From Sterolibacterium sp. (GTDB lineage: Bacteria > Pseudomonadota > Gammaproteobacteria > Burkholderiales > Rhodocyclaceae): a DNA stretch of 64,000 bases. Made by a program: the position numbers and the translations under genes. Under the pieces are notes generated by a model. That model was not told the DNA's origin, did not search any database, and worked only from the letters and a program-made list of their open reading frames with translations. This document shows, in pieces, positions 8,923 through 21,058 of the stretch. The first letter of the stretch is position 1, and each line of letters begins with the position of its first letter. The DNA is taken from positions 207,482 to 271,481 of the forward strand of contig JAQTOA010000002.1 of assembly GCA_028713555.1 (NCBI GenBank), in the 5' to 3' direction.

Positions 8923-8961
8923 GTTTTTCTAATTGTTGTTTAAGGACCCGGCTCACCCCAT

Positions 8962-10308
8962 CTATTCGGCAAGCGCAGCCAGCAACTTCTCATGGACGCC
9001 GCCGAAACCACCATTGCTCATCACCAGCACTTGATCATCCACCGCAGCGTTAGCGACAACAGCAGTCACTAACGCATCAAGATCATCAAACGTTCGTGCC
9101 TTTTCGCCGAGTGCCGCCAACACTGTAGCGGCATCCCACCCAAGATTATGCGCATAACAGAACACTGCCTCGGCATCAGCCAGGCTAGCCGATAGCTGCG
9201 CTTTCATGCTGCCTAGTTTCATGGTGTTGGAACGCGGCTCCAGCACTGCAATAATCCGTTTCCCGCCCACCCGCCCGCGCAAGCCCGCGATGGTCACTGC
9301 AATCGCCGTCGGGTGATGGGCAAAATCGTCATATATCGTCACCCCACGCACAGTGCCACGCAGTTCAAGGCGTCGTTTGACTCCTTGGAAACGCGCCAAG
9401 GCCTGAAGCGCCAAACTTGCCGGCACGCCGGCATGTTGTGCCGCCGCAATGGCGGCGATGGCATTGGCGCGGTTATGGGCTCCAGGCAAAGACAAGGTCG
9501 TACGACCTATCTGCCGCCCTGCTTGGCTGACTGTAAAGCTGCCATCGGTTTCAGCTTCACCTGCTTGCCAACCATCAGCGCCATTGAACCATGTCAGTGG
9601 CGTCCAGCAACCACGTGCAAAGACACGCTTCAGGGAAACCTCGGCAGCATTCGCGACGATCAGTCCGTTACTTGGCAAGGTTCGCACCAGATGGTGAAAT
9701 TGCGTCTCGATCGCTGCAAGATCAGGAAAAATGTCGGCATGATCAAACTCCAGATTGTTTAGGATAAGAGTCCGCGGCCGATAGTGAATAAATTTCGAGC
9801 GCTTGTCGCAAAAAGCTGTGTCATATTCGTCCGCTTCAATCACGAAGAAAGGCGAATCTGTCAGCCGGGCTGAAACCCCAAAATCTTGGGGCACACCACC
9901 CACCAAGAAGCTGGGGGTCAAACCGGCTTCTTCCATGATCCAAGCTAGCAGGGAGGTCGTTGTCGTCTTGCCGTGGGTACCGGCCACTCCCAATACCCAT
10001 TTACCCTGCAGGATATGCTCGGCAAGCCATTGCGGACCGGAGGTGTAAGGCCGGTTCCTGGCCAGAATTTCTTCCAGTAGCGGGTTGCCGCGCGAGATGG
10101 CATTGCCCACAATAAACAAGTCGGGCTGCAAATCAATCTGGTCAGCGTCGTATCCTTCAGACAGCGAGATACCCTGTTCCTTTAGTTGCGTGCTCATGGG
10201 TGGATAGACATTGGCATCGCAACCGCTGACACGGTGGCCGGCGCTCTGTGCAAGGAGCGCGATACCGCCCATGAACGTACCGCAAATGCCGAGGATATGA
10301 ATGTGCAT
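8962..10308 (-). CDS. mpl: UDP-N-acetylmuramate:L-Ala-gamma-D-Glu-meso-DAP ligase Mpl
   Basis: A 448-residue Mur-ligase family enzyme that recycles murein tripeptide by attaching it to UDP-MurNAc. The N-terminus MHIHILGICGTFMGG is the Mpl variant of the nucleotide-binding loop; the ATP loop is GVAGTHGKTTTT, and EADEYDTAF and HNRANAIAAIAAA are the middle and C-terminal Mur motifs. The DDFAHHPTA motif is also present. ATG at 10308 is preferred to 10323. It diverges from the unknown gene at 10382. Confidence 0.93.
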   Translation of the reverse strand: MHIHILGICGTFMGGIALLAQSAGHRVSGCDANVYPPMSTQLKEQGISLSEGYDADQIDLQPDLFIVGNAISRGNPLLEEILARNRPYTSGPQWLAEHILQGKWVLGVAGTHGKTTTTSLLAWIMEEAGLTPSFLVGGVPQDFGVSARLTDSPFFVIEADEYDTAFCDKRSKFIHYRPRTLILNNLEFDHADIFPDLAAIETQFHHLVRTLPSNGLIVANAAEVSLKRVFARGCWTPLTWFNGADGWQAGEAETDGSFTVSQAGRQIGRTTLSLPGAHNRANAIAAIAAAQHAGVPASLALQALARFQGVKRRLELRGTVRGVTIYDDFAHHPTAIAVTIAGLRGRVGGKRIIAVLEPRSNTMKLGSMKAQLSASLADAEAVFCYAHNLGWDAATVLAALGEKARTFDDLDALVTAVVANAAVDDQVLVMSNGGFGGVHEKLLAALAE

Positions 10309-10381
10309 GGAGTGGAAGAACAAGTGTGTAAAATGATCTACAAATTATAGTCGATCCCTCATACCACCTCGGCCATCCGCC

Positions 10382-11005
10382 ATGCCGCGCAAGCGACCCA
10401 GCCATCCTGGTTACTCTGAAGCCGTACGGCGCGACATTAGTAACGTGGCCGCCCGCCTGATGGCTGAGGACGGCATCTCCAGCTACGGGCTGGCCAAGCG
10501 TAAGGCGGCCAAGCAGCTCGGCATACCAGACAGCGAGGCGTTGCCCGCCAACCAGGAAATCGAGGAGGCTTTGCGCGTTTACCTGAGTCTCTATCAGGAA
10601 GAGGAGTTGCCAGAACGGTTAAAGCTGCTGCGCCAAGAAGCCTTGGTAATGATGCGCCTGCTCGAAAAATTCAGCCCTTACCTGGTTGGCCCTGCGCTTG
10701 ACGGCACTGCAGTTCGCTACGCTGAAGCAGAGATCGAACTGTTCGCCGACAGCGCTAAAGATGTTGAGATCTTCCTGTTAGATCAGGGTATAAGCTTCGA
10801 ACATGCAGACATTCGGCGAAACATCCTGCCTCATGTTTCTGATCAGATGGAGGCCAGGTTCCGCGTCGATGGCAATGATACGATACTTCTATTATCGATC
10901 TATCCGCATACCCTGGAGCGCATGCGCCGGCGTAATCCGCATACTGGCCATGTTGCTGGGCGTGCAAACATTGATACTGTTGCCGCTTTGCTGGAACAAA
11001 CTTGA
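10382..11005 (+). CDS. Conserved hypothetical protein, cytoplasmic, next to mpl
   Basis: A 207-residue soluble protein rich in charged helices. The N-terminal half (RRDISNVAARLMAEDGISSYGLAKRKAAKQLG) looks helical with HTH-like periodicity; the C-terminal half (about 100-190) is an alpha/beta region including YAEAEIELFADSAKDVEIFLLDQ and DTILLLSIYPHTLERMRR, suggesting a nucleotidyltransferase-like or regulatory fold. I do not recognise a named function. Its TGA overlaps by 4 bases the TTG start of the downstream TlpA-like gene, indicating translational coupling. Confidence 0.8.
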   Translation: MPRKRPSHPGYSEAVRRDISNVAARLMAEDGISSYGLAKRKAAKQLGIPDSEALPANQEIEEALRVYLSLYQEEELPERLKLLRQEALVMMRLLEKFSPYLVGPALDGTAVRYAEAEIELFADSAKDVEIFLLDQGISFEHADIRRNILPHVSDQMEARFRVDGNDTILLLSIYPHTLERMRRRNPHTGHVAGRANIDTVAALLEQT

Positions 11006-11580
11006 ATCCCAAAGCACGCTATGCGCTGCTCGCCGCCGCTGTGGCCATGCTCGCCGCTGTTGGGGGGATTCTTCTGGCCGATTTCGCCAAGCAATTCGAT
11101 ATATCCGCCACCGTTGAGCCAACAACGAGCACAGCACGATCCGTTGCTCAACTGTCAGCGCTGGCGCTGCCAGATACTAACGCAGTGACCCAACCATTGA
11201 ACCAATGGCGGGGGAAGTTGCTAATAATTAACTTCTGGGCAACCTGGTGTGCGCCTTGCCGCGAAGAAATGCCCGGCTTCTCGCGACTACAGAAGAAATA
11301 TGCGGCAAAGGGAATTCAATTTGTCGGAATCGCTATTGATTCCGTTAATAAGGTTAAGGAATTCTCACTCCCAACGCCGCTGACCTATCCCCTATTGATC
11401 GCCAGTCCGCCAGTAATGCAGATCCTCGCCGGTTTAGGTAATGCAGCCGGTGGATTGCCTTTTACCGTAGTGCTCGGACGCGACGGCTCTCTACGCCAAT
11501 CACGGCTGGGAATTTGGAATGAAACCGCATTGGAGGCAACTATCCTCACCTATTTGGAAGGTCAGTCCGCTCACCCTTAG
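11002..11580 (+). CDS. TlpA/ResA-like membrane-anchored thiol-disulfide oxidoreductase
   Basis: The 192-residue product has an N-terminal membrane anchor (about 6-26) and a periplasmic thioredoxin fold with active site WATWCAPC near residue 83, preceded by LLIINFWA. The cis-Pro region is GGLPFTVVLGRDG. Such proteins reduce or isomerise disulfides, often for cytochrome c maturation. The start is TTG overlapping the preceding stop (TTGA). It converges with the atp operon. Confidence 0.88.
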   Translation: MNPKARYALLAAAVAMLAAVGGILLADFAKQFDISATVEPTTSTARSVAQLSALALPDTNAVTQPLNQWRGKLLIINFWATWCAPCREEMPGFSRLQKKYAAKGIQFVGIAIDSVNKVKEFSLPTPLTYPLLIASPPVMQILAGLGNAAGGLPFTVVLGRDGSLRQSRLGIWNETALEATILTYLEGQSAHP

Positions 11581-11617
11581 CTTATCCGACCGTTCTAAAA
11601 CTGAAGCCACAGCAACA

Positions 11618-11643
11618 AACAAGGCAGCCGAAGCTGCCTTGTT
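11618..11643. terminator. Strong stem-loop between tlpA-like gene and atpC
   Basis: AACAAGGCAGC-CGAA-GCTGCCTTGTT: 11-bp perfect arms with a CGAA tetraloop. It lies between two convergent genes and probably ends both transcripts or protects their 3' ends. There is no clear T run on either side, so classification as an intrinsic terminator is tentative. Confidence 0.6.
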
Positions 11644-11659
11644 GGATGTTGGACATACC

Positions 11660-12085
11660 TCAATGGGAACGTCTGCGCAATTTCTGGATCGCCGATAGTT
11701 GGGCAATGGCTTCCGCCAATTCGGCTTGGGCACGAACATAATCCATCTCAGAACTTCGGCTGGCCATGGCTTCCTCTGCTCTTTTCTTCGCGTCAAGCGC
11801 TTTGGCTTCATCCAGGTCCTTGCCGCGGATTGCCGTGTCGGCGAGCACCGTCACCCGGTTAGGCTGCACTTCCAGCATCCCTCCGGCAACGAAGAACAGT
11901 TCTTCGGCATCCTGGTTGGGCAGCTTGAGGCGCACAGTGCCAGCTTTGATGCGCGTCATCAGCGGCATATGCCCCGGCAGGATCCCCAATTCACCGGCTT
12001 CGCCAGGCAGCACGACGAACTCAGCCAAGCCGGAGTAGATCGACTCCTCTGCGCTGACAACATCAACGTGGATGGTCATTGCCAT
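11660..12085 (-). CDS. atpC: ATP synthase F1 subunit epsilon
   Basis: A 141-residue protein with the beta-sandwich N-terminal domain ([37 protein letters not shown]) and a helical C-terminal hairpin, the inhibitory element in bacterial F1. It is the last gene of atpIBEFHAGDC, 12 bases after atpD. ATGs at 12085 and 12079 are both possible starts. Confidence 0.95.
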   Translation of the reverse strand: MAMTIHVDVVSAEESIYSGLAEFVVLPGEAGELGILPGHMPLMTRIKAGTVRLKLPNQDAEELFFVAGGMLEVQPNRVTVLADTAIRGKDLDEAKALDAKKRAEEAMASRSSEMDYVRAQAELAEAIAQLSAIQKLRRRSH

Positions 12086-12097
12086 TTGCTGGATTCC

Positions 12098-13504
<1,407 letters not shown>

Positions 13505-13556
13505 TTAGAAAACCAATGTTAAAAATTCGTTTAACTGCTGTCCTGGATGCAACGCC

Positions 13557-14426
13557 TTAAACAGCCGCCGCACCGCCGACAATCTCGGCGATTTCCTTGG
13601 TGATCGCCGCCTGGCGGGTCTTGTTGTAGATCAACTGTAAATCTTTGATGACAGTGCCCGCATTATCCGAGGCTGCCTTCATTGCCACCATGCGCGCCGA
13701 TTGCTCCGACGCCATGTTCTCTGCTACTGACTGATATACCAGCGCCTCGACGTAGCGCACCAGCAGTTCATCGACCACCGCCTTCGAGTCGGGCTCGTAA
13801 AGATAATCCCAACTGTGCGCTTGCTCGTCCTGCAATTGTTCTCCGGATAATGGCAGCAGTTGCTCCAAGACCGGCTCCTGCTTCATGGTATTCACAAAGC
13901 GGGTGTAAGCAATAAACACCACATCCAGTTCGCCGGCCGAGAAAGCATCGAGCAACACTTTGACCGGGCCGATCAGCTTTTCGAGATGCGGGGTGTCGCC
14001 CAAGCCGGTCACCTTGGACACCACGTTGGCGCCAAGCCGCTGCATGAACCCCAACCCCTTGTTGCCGACGCAGCCCACGCTGACATTCTTTACGCCAGCA
14101 GCATCCCAATCCTTGATACGGCCCAGCGCCAGCCTCAACACGTTGGTATTGAGGCCACCGCACAGACCCTTGTCGGTAGTGATGACAATCAGCCCGGCGT
14201 TGGCCACCTTGTCATTCTTTACCAGAAAGGGGTGCTTGTATTCGGAATTGGCGCGCGACAGGTTCGCGGCAATGCGACGAATCTTGTCGCCATACGGGCG
14301 CGCAGCTTTCATGCGCTCCTGTGCCTTGCGCATTTTCGAGGCCGCAACCATTTCCATAGCCTTGGTGATCTTGCGCGTGTTTTGCACGCTCAGGATCTTG
14401 GTGCGTATTTCCTTACCGCTCGCCAT
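13557..14426 (-). CDS. atpG: ATP synthase F1 subunit gamma
   Basis: A 289-residue central-stalk subunit. The N-terminal helix [36 protein letters not shown] and the C-terminal [37 protein letters not shown] form the coiled coil that rotates in the alpha3beta3 ring. The central domain carries [13 protein letters not shown]. It sits 22 bases after atpA. Confidence 0.96.
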   Translation of the reverse strand: MASGKEIRTKILSVQNTRKITKAMEMVAASKMRKAQERMKAARPYGDKIRRIAANLSRANSEYKHPFLVKNDKVANAGLIVITTDKGLCGGLNTNVLRLALGRIKDWDAAGVKNVSVGCVGNKGLGFMQRLGANVVSKVTGLGDTPHLEKLIGPVKVLLDAFSAGELDVVFIAYTRFVNTMKQEPVLEQLLPLSGEQLQDEQAHSWDYLYEPDSKAVVDELLVRYVEALVYQSVAENMASEQSARMVAMKAASDNAGTVIKDLQLIYNKTRQAAITKEIAEIVGGAAAV

Positions 14427-14448
14427 ATTCTGCTCCGTTCGCCAGGTT

Positions 14449-15987
14449 TCAGGCCCAGGTCTTCTTGAAGGCTTCGATTGCTGCTACCAAAGCTTTCTCG
14501 CTGTCTGCATCCAGGTCCTTGGAGGTTTCGATCTTGTCCAGCAAAGCGGCATAGGATTGCTTGAGGTAACCCATCAGGCCAGCTTCAAAAGACAAAGCGC
14601 GGTTGACCTCGATGTCGTCGTAATAGCCCTTGTTAACCGTGAGCAGGGTCACGGCCATTTCCGACACTTTCATTGGCGAATACTGTGCCTGCTTCATCAA
14701 CTCCGTCACCAGGCGACCGCGCTCAAGTTGCTTGCGCGTTGTTTCATCCAGGTCGGAAGCAAACTGGGCAAAAGCGGCCAGTTCACGGTACTGAGCAAGC
14801 GCCATACGCACACCGCCGCCAAGCTTCTTGATGACCTTGCATTGGGCCGCACCGCCAACGCGCGACACCGAGATACCGGCGTTGATGGCCGGTCGGATGC
14901 CCGCATTGAACAAGTCGGTTTCAAGAAAGATCTGGCCGTCGGTAATCGAAATCACATTGGTCGGAACGAAGGCTGTCACGTCGCCGGCCTGCGTCTCGAT
15001 AATCGGCAAGGCCGTGAGCGAACCCGTCTTGCCCTTGACTTCGCCATTGGTGAACTTTTCCACCCAGGCCTCGGACACGCGCGCGGCGCGCTCAAGTAAG
15101 CGACTGTGCAGATAGAATACATCGCCCGGATAAGCCTCGCGTCCGGGTGGACGGCGCAGCAGCAGCGATACCTGGCGGTAGGCCCAGGCTTGCTTGGTCA
15201 AGTCGTCATAAATGATCAGGGCATCCATGCCGCGATCGCGGAAGTACTCGCCCATGGAACAGCCGGAATAGGGGGCAAGATATTGCATAGCGGCCGACTC
15301 CGAAGCGGTTGCGGCAACGATGATGGTGTATTCCATCGCGCCGGCTTCGGTCAGCTTGCGCACCACGTTGGCGACAGTCGAGGCTTTTTGCCCGATCGCC
15401 ACGTAGATGCAGAACATGTTCTCGCCTTTTTGGTTGATGATTGCGTCAACCGCAACTGCCGTCTTGCCGGTCTGGCGGTCGCCAATGATCAACTCCCGCT
15501 GGCCGCGGCCGATCGGCACCATGGCGTCGATGGACTTCAGGCCGGTCTGCAAGGGTTGCGACACCGACTTGCGCCAAATCACGCCCGGCGCCACTTTTTC
15601 AATATTGTCGCTAAGCTTGGCGCCAATCGGGCCCTTGCCGTCGATCGGCTCGCCCAGCGCATTGACCACTCGGCCCAGCAGTTCTTTGCCGATCGGAACT
15701 TCAAGAATGCGCCCGGTGCATTTGACCATGTCGCCTTCGGTGATATGTTCGTATTCCCCCATGATGACGGCGCCCACCGAGTCGCGCTCGAGGTTCAGGG
15801 CCAGGCCAAAGGTATTGCCGGGAAACTCCAGCATCTCGCCCTGCATCACGTCAGCCAGACCATGCACCCGACAAATACCATCGGAAACCGATACTACGGT
15901 GCCCTCGGTACGGGATGTCGCGGCAAGATCCAGTTTCTGGATCCGGCTCTTGATCAGGTCGCTGATTTCGGAAGGATTGAGGTTCAT
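14449..15987 (-). CDS. atpA: ATP synthase F1 subunit alpha
   Basis: The 512-residue non-catalytic nucleotide-binding subunit: P-loop [15 protein letters not shown] (about 169-183), [24 protein letters not shown] with the Arg-finger region, and the C-terminal ARVSEAW / [10 protein letters not shown] segments. Length and motifs are canonical. It is followed by atpG in the same operon. Confidence 0.97.
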   Translation of the reverse strand: MNLNPSEISDLIKSRIQKLDLAATSRTEGTVVSVSDGICRVHGLADVMQGEMLEFPGNTFGLALNLERDSVGAVIMGEYEHITEGDMVKCTGRILEVPIGKELLGRVVNALGEPIDGKGPIGAKLSDNIEKVAPGVIWRKSVSQPLQTGLKSIDAMVPIGRGQRELIIGDRQTGKTAVAVDAIINQKGENMFCIYVAIGQKASTVANVVRKLTEAGAMEYTIIVAATASESAAMQYLAPYSGCSMGEYFRDRGMDALIIYDDLTKQAWAYRQVSLLLRRPPGREAYPGDVFYLHSRLLERAARVSEAWVEKFTNGEVKGKTGSLTALPIIETQAGDVTAFVPTNVISITDGQIFLETDLFNAGIRPAINAGISVSRVGGAAQCKVIKKLGGGVRMALAQYRELAAFAQFASDLDETTRKQLERGRLVTELMKQAQYSPMKVSEMAVTLLTVNKGYYDDIEVNRALSFEAGLMGYLKQSYAALLDKIETSKDLDADSEKALVAAIEAFKKTWA

Positions 15988-16006
15988 TTAAAAACTCCTA
16001 ATTCTG

Positions 16007-16543
16007 CTAATTCTGTAGAGCTACGCTCATTGCGGCGAGCTTGCCGCGGATCGAGGCATCGATCACCTGATCGCCAACCGCGATGCGGACGCCACCGATA
16101 AGTTCTGGATCGATGCTGACAGACGCCTGAATCTTGCACTTGAAGCGTTGCTCCAGGTCGGACACGAGTTGCGCAAGACTTGCGCCTTCAAGGACAAAGG
16201 CGGAAGTGATCTGTGCATCCTTGACCCCTTCGTGAACATGCTTCAGTTCCAGAAACAGGTCACGTATCTCGGACATGACCCCCAGGCGTTCGTTATCGAC
16301 CAGCAATCGGGCAAAGTTCTTCTGGTCGTTGGTAAGACTCCCGCCTACGGCATCGAGAAACATCTGCGTCAGGTCATTCGACGGCAGGCGTGGATTATCT
16401 ATGCACGCGCGCATCTCGGGATGAGCGGAAACCTGCTCCATGCGCTCCAGGACTCCGGCCCATTCCTCCAGCGCATTGCCTGCCACGGCCAGTTGATAGG
16501 TGGCCTCGGCATACGGACGAGCGAGGGTGACATTTTCCGCCAT
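16007..16543 (-). CDS. atpH: ATP synthase subunit delta
   Basis: A 178-residue OSCP/delta subunit linking the peripheral stalk to F1. N-terminal helical bundle (ARPYAEATYQLAVAGNALEEW) and C-terminal SIDPELIGGVRIAVGDQVIDASIRGKL are diagnostic. It lies 6 bases after atpF and 19 before atpA. Confidence 0.96.
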   Translation of the reverse strand: MAENVTLARPYAEATYQLAVAGNALEEWAGVLERMEQVSAHPEMRACIDNPRLPSNDLTQMFLDAVGGSLTNDQKNFARLLVDNERLGVMSEIRDLFLELKHVHEGVKDAQITSAFVLEGASLAQLVSDLEQRFKCKIQASVSIDPELIGGVRIAVGDQVIDASIRGKLAAMSVALQN

Positions 16544-16549
16544 GGCGTT

Positions 16550-17020
16550 TCAGAGCTCCGACTTCAAACTTGCCAGCAACTCGGCATGAACTTGGGCATT
16601 GACTTCGCGCCGCAAGATTTTCTCGGCGCCGGCCACGGCAAGTAGTGCCACCTGGTCGCGCAGATTTTCCTTGGCGCGCTGGGCTGCAACCGCCGCTTCG
16701 CCTTCGGCCGCTACGCGGGCCTGATTGATGATCTGAGCCGCCTCGGCGCGTGCCTCTTCAAGCAGATGCGCCGCCTGGCGCTCAGAACCGCCGATCATTT
16801 CGGTGGCTTTCTCACGCGCTTCACGCAGCGTATCCGTTGAACGGGTCTGGGCCAACTCGAGATCTTTCTTGCTGCGCTCTGCGGCTGCAAGACCTTCCTC
16901 GATTTTCTTCTGGCGCTCGGTTATGGCCGTCAACAACGGCGGCCAAATAAAGCTCGCGGTGAACCAGATAAAAATGGCGAACGCGATCCCCTGAGAGATC
17001 ATGGTCAAATTGATGTTCAT
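16550..17020 (-). CDS. atpF: ATP synthase F0 subunit b
   Basis: A 156-residue peripheral-stalk subunit: one N-terminal membrane helix (about 5-27, [19 protein letters not shown]), then a long Ala/Glu/Lys/Arg-rich right-handed coiled coil to the C-terminus. Canonical length for proteobacteria. It dimerises and binds delta. Confidence 0.96.
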   Translation of the reverse strand: MNINLTMISQGIAFAIFIWFTASFIWPPLLTAITERQKKIEEGLAAAERSKKDLELAQTRSTDTLREAREKATEMIGGSERQAAHLLEEARAEAAQIINQARVAAEGEAAVAAQRAKENLRDQVALLAVAGAEKILRREVNAQVHAELLASLKSEL

Positions 17021-17056
17021 GGCTATCCCCTAGCCTGATCTGGCGCTTGACGCCAA

Positions 17057-17356
<300 letters not shown>

Positions 17357-17407
17357 TTAATTAACGAATGAAAAAGAGCTTGTTCAATCCAGATACGAGT
17401 TCCATGT

Positions 17408-18617
<1,210 letters not shown>

Positions 18618-18680
18618 ATCTTGTTGTTAACCCCCTCCAAAGAAGAGGGCACTAGCCAGTGGCGTACACAAAACCATGAG

Positions 18681-18710
18681 ATTTTAACCTTATGGCTTAA
18701 TCCGAGTCAA
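18681..18710 (-). promoter_or_regulatory. Candidate sigma70 promoter of the atp operon
   Basis: On the minus strand TTGACT (18705-18710), an 18-base spacer and TAAAAT (18681-18686) lie about 65 bases before the atpI ATG. The surrounding gap to parB (18618-18772) has no gene. Confidence 0.5.
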
Positions 18711-18772
18711 TGATAAATTTTAGCGTAAGAGTAAATAAACAGGATGCATGAGTCCCCACTAGGAATACATTT

Positions 18773-19621
18773 TCACCGCAGTCTTTCAAGGATACCCTCA
18801 AGCTGTTCGAGGCTACTGAAGCGGATCGTCAGACTACCAATCCCTTTCTTGTTGGCAAGCAGCCTAATCGGCGCGCCAATCTTGTCGGCCAGTTCCTCTT
18901 CAAGGCGCAAAAGATCCCGATCGGTCTTGTGCGCAGAAACCTTTTCCGTTGGTGGATTAAGTTCCCGAAACACCAGTTTTTCAGTATCGCGTACCGACAA
19001 ACCCTTATGCACAACTTGCACGGCCAGCCGCGCTTGGTCGACCTTGGGCAAGGGCAAGAGGGCACGGGCATGTCCCATATCGATCTCTCCAGAGAGCAGA
19101 CATTCTTGCACTGGTTTTGCCAAATGAAGCAAGCGCAATAAATTGGAGGCCGCTGGGCGCGAACGACCGACGGCGTCCGCCGCTTGCTGATGGGTCATGG
19201 CAAATTCGTCGATTAGCCGCTGGATGCCGGCAGCTTCCTCTAGCGGGTTAAGATTTTCTCGCTGAATATTTTCGATCAGCGACATGGCCAGTGCGGCTTC
19301 GTCCGGGATATTTCTTACCAGTGCCGGTACCTCGCTCATGCCAGCCATCTGCGCTGCACGCCAGCGTCGCTCGCCGGCGATAATTTCATACTTGCCCTCG
19401 CTCACGGGGCGCACCAGGATTGGCTGCATGACGCCCTGAAGCTTGATTGAAGCGGCTAACTCGCTGAGAGAATCCTGATCCATGCGGGTTCGTGGCTGAT
19501 ACTTACCGGGACGTAACGCGCTGATTTGCAATGTGTCCTGGCGCGTCGATTCGGGTCCGGTGTTGACATCGAGCAATGCGCCAAGTCCGCGGCCGAGGCC
19601 TTTCTGTTTGGGTGGATTCAT
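18773..19621 (-). CDS. parB: Chromosome partitioning protein ParB
   Basis: A 282-residue CTP-dependent DNA clamp that loads at parS. The N-terminus KGLGRGLGALL is the ParA-stimulating motif; GERRWRAAQMAG is the CTP-binding box; the HTH is MTHQQAADAVGRSRPAASNLLRL; the C-terminal domain dimerises. ATG 19621 gives the standard MNPPKQKGLGRG start. It lies 13 bases after parA. Confidence 0.96.
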   Translation of the reverse strand: MNPPKQKGLGRGLGALLDVNTGPESTRQDTLQISALRPGKYQPRTRMDQDSLSELAASIKLQGVMQPILVRPVSEGKYEIIAGERRWRAAQMAGMSEVPALVRNIPDEAALAMSLIENIQRENLNPLEEAAGIQRLIDEFAMTHQQAADAVGRSRPAASNLLRLLHLAKPVQECLLSGEIDMGHARALLPLPKVDQARLAVQVVHKGLSVRDTEKLVFRELNPPTEKVSAHKTDRDLLRLEEELADKIGAPIRLLANKKGIGSLTIRFSSLEQLEGILERLR

Positions 19622-19634
19622 CGTGTAACTTCCT

Positions 19635-20402
19635 TTACATCGTTTTGACGCGTTCAATCATCTCGCTGGCGAAAGCTTGATAAGCCAGTGCTCCCTTTGC
19701 AGACTTGTCGAATAACACACCAGGAATGCCATAACTTGGCGCTTCGGCAAGTCGAATATTGCGCGGCACGATGGTTTTAAACACCTTGTCGCCAAAATGC
19801 TGTTCTAGTTCAGCCGAAACTTGGTGACCAAGCGTGGCACGGGTATCAAACATCACTCTCAGCAGACCAATGATCTTCAAATCTCGATTCAGGTTGCTGT
19901 GCACCTTCTTGATGGTGTTAACTAAATCGGACAGACCTTCCAACGCGTAATACTCGCATTGCATTGGAATCACTACGCCGTGCGCTGCACAGAGTCCGTT
20001 CAGGGTCAACAAGGAAAGTGACGGCGGACAATCGATCAGGACAAAATCGTATTCCTCCTGATGCTGAGCAAGTGCTTCTTTCAGCCGCATCTCGCGTCGC
20101 TCCAAATCGACCATCTCGACTTCTGCTCCGGCCAAGTCACGATTTGCCGGCAACAAATCAAACTTGCCCGAGGGCGAGGAAATTCGCGCTTGAAACAAAC
20201 TGGCAAGGCCAAGTAGCACCTGATAGACAGATTTTTCCAATCCGCGCTTGTCCACCCCGCTACCCATGGTGGCATTGCCTTGCGGATCGAGATCCACCAG
20301 CAACGTCCGCTGACCACTGGCAGCAAGGGCGGCAGCAAGGTTGACCGCAGTGGTGGTTTTGCCGACCCCACCTTTCTGGTTGGCAATGGCAAAAATATGC
20401 AT
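19635..20402 (-). CDS. parA: Chromosome partitioning ATPase ParA (Soj)
   Basis: A 255-residue deviant Walker ATPase. KGGVGKTTTAVNLAAAL carries the signature Lys and P-loop; DLDPQGNATMGSG and FVLIDCPPSLSLLTLN are the switch motifs. It drives ParB-parS segregation on the nucleoid. Same operon as rsmG (8 bases upstream) and parB. Confidence 0.97.
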   Translation of the reverse strand: MHIFAIANQKGGVGKTTTAVNLAAALAASGQRTLLVDLDPQGNATMGSGVDKRGLEKSVYQVLLGLASLFQARISSPSGKFDLLPANRDLAGAEVEMVDLERREMRLKEALAQHQEEYDFVLIDCPPSLSLLTLNGLCAAHGVVIPMQCEYYALEGLSDLVNTIKKVHSNLNRDLKIIGLLRVMFDTRATLGHQVSAELEQHFGDKVFKTIVPRNIRLAEAPSYGIPGVLFDKSAKGALAYQAFASEMIERVKTM

Positions 20403-20410
20403 AATGTCCC

Positions 20411-21058
20411 TTATTCTGTCTTTTCAATAATGACTAAATTTCGTTGCGCCCCCAACTCTGGAACATGCAGTGGAATACACCGGGTGATCCTCCAATCGGC
20501 TTGGACTTGCGCAATCTCCTCGTTAGGAGGAACACCCTTCATTGCCAGCAGGCGACCACCCGGAGCAAGCAAGTGAGCACCCAGACGTACCAACTCAGCG
20601 AGGCTTGAAAAGGCGCGAGAAATGACTACTTCAAAAAGCTTTGGCGGCTTAAAGTCTTCAACTTTGACGCAGTGAATACTCACATTGTTGAGTTTCAGTT
20701 CGATCTTCGCCTGTTGTAGAAAGCTAGCTTTTTTGTGGCTGGATTCGATTAGCGCCACCGCAAGTTGTGGCCGGGCAATAGCCAGCGGTATGCCTGGCAA
20801 ACCACCACCGCTACCCACATCGGCGAGCGAACTGACATCAACCAAGCGCGTGTTCAGATGGGGTAAAACCGCCAAAGAATCGAGAAGATGCTGGCTGACC
20901 ATTAAGGTCTCATCGCGCACCGCAGTCAGATTGTAGCTGCGATTCCATTTGGCCAACAAAGCAAGGTAGGCATGGAGTTTCTCCTCCGCTGCAGTTGGCA
21001 GCACAACCCCGAGTTGCGCAATGCCTTTTCGAAGTAGCTCGGTGCTGTTCTGGTTCAT
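20411..21058 (-). CDS. rsmG: 16S rRNA (guanine527-N7)-methyltransferase RsmG
   Basis: A 215-residue Rossmann methyltransferase with SAM motif [18 protein letters not shown]-terminal [12 protein letters not shown] is diagnostic. Its ATG overlaps the mnmG stop (ATGA), so translation is coupled. Confidence 0.96.
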   Translation of the reverse strand: MNQNSTELLRKGIAQLGVVLPTAAEEKLHAYLALLAKWNRSYNLTAVRDETLMVSQHLLDSLAVLPHLNTRLVDVSSLADVGSGGGLPGIPLAIARPQLAVALIESSHKKASFLQQAKIELKLNNVSIHCVKVEDFKPPKLFEVVISRAFSSLAELVRLGAHLLAPGGRLLAMKGVPPNEEIAQVQADWRITRCIPLHVPELGAQRNLVIIEKTE

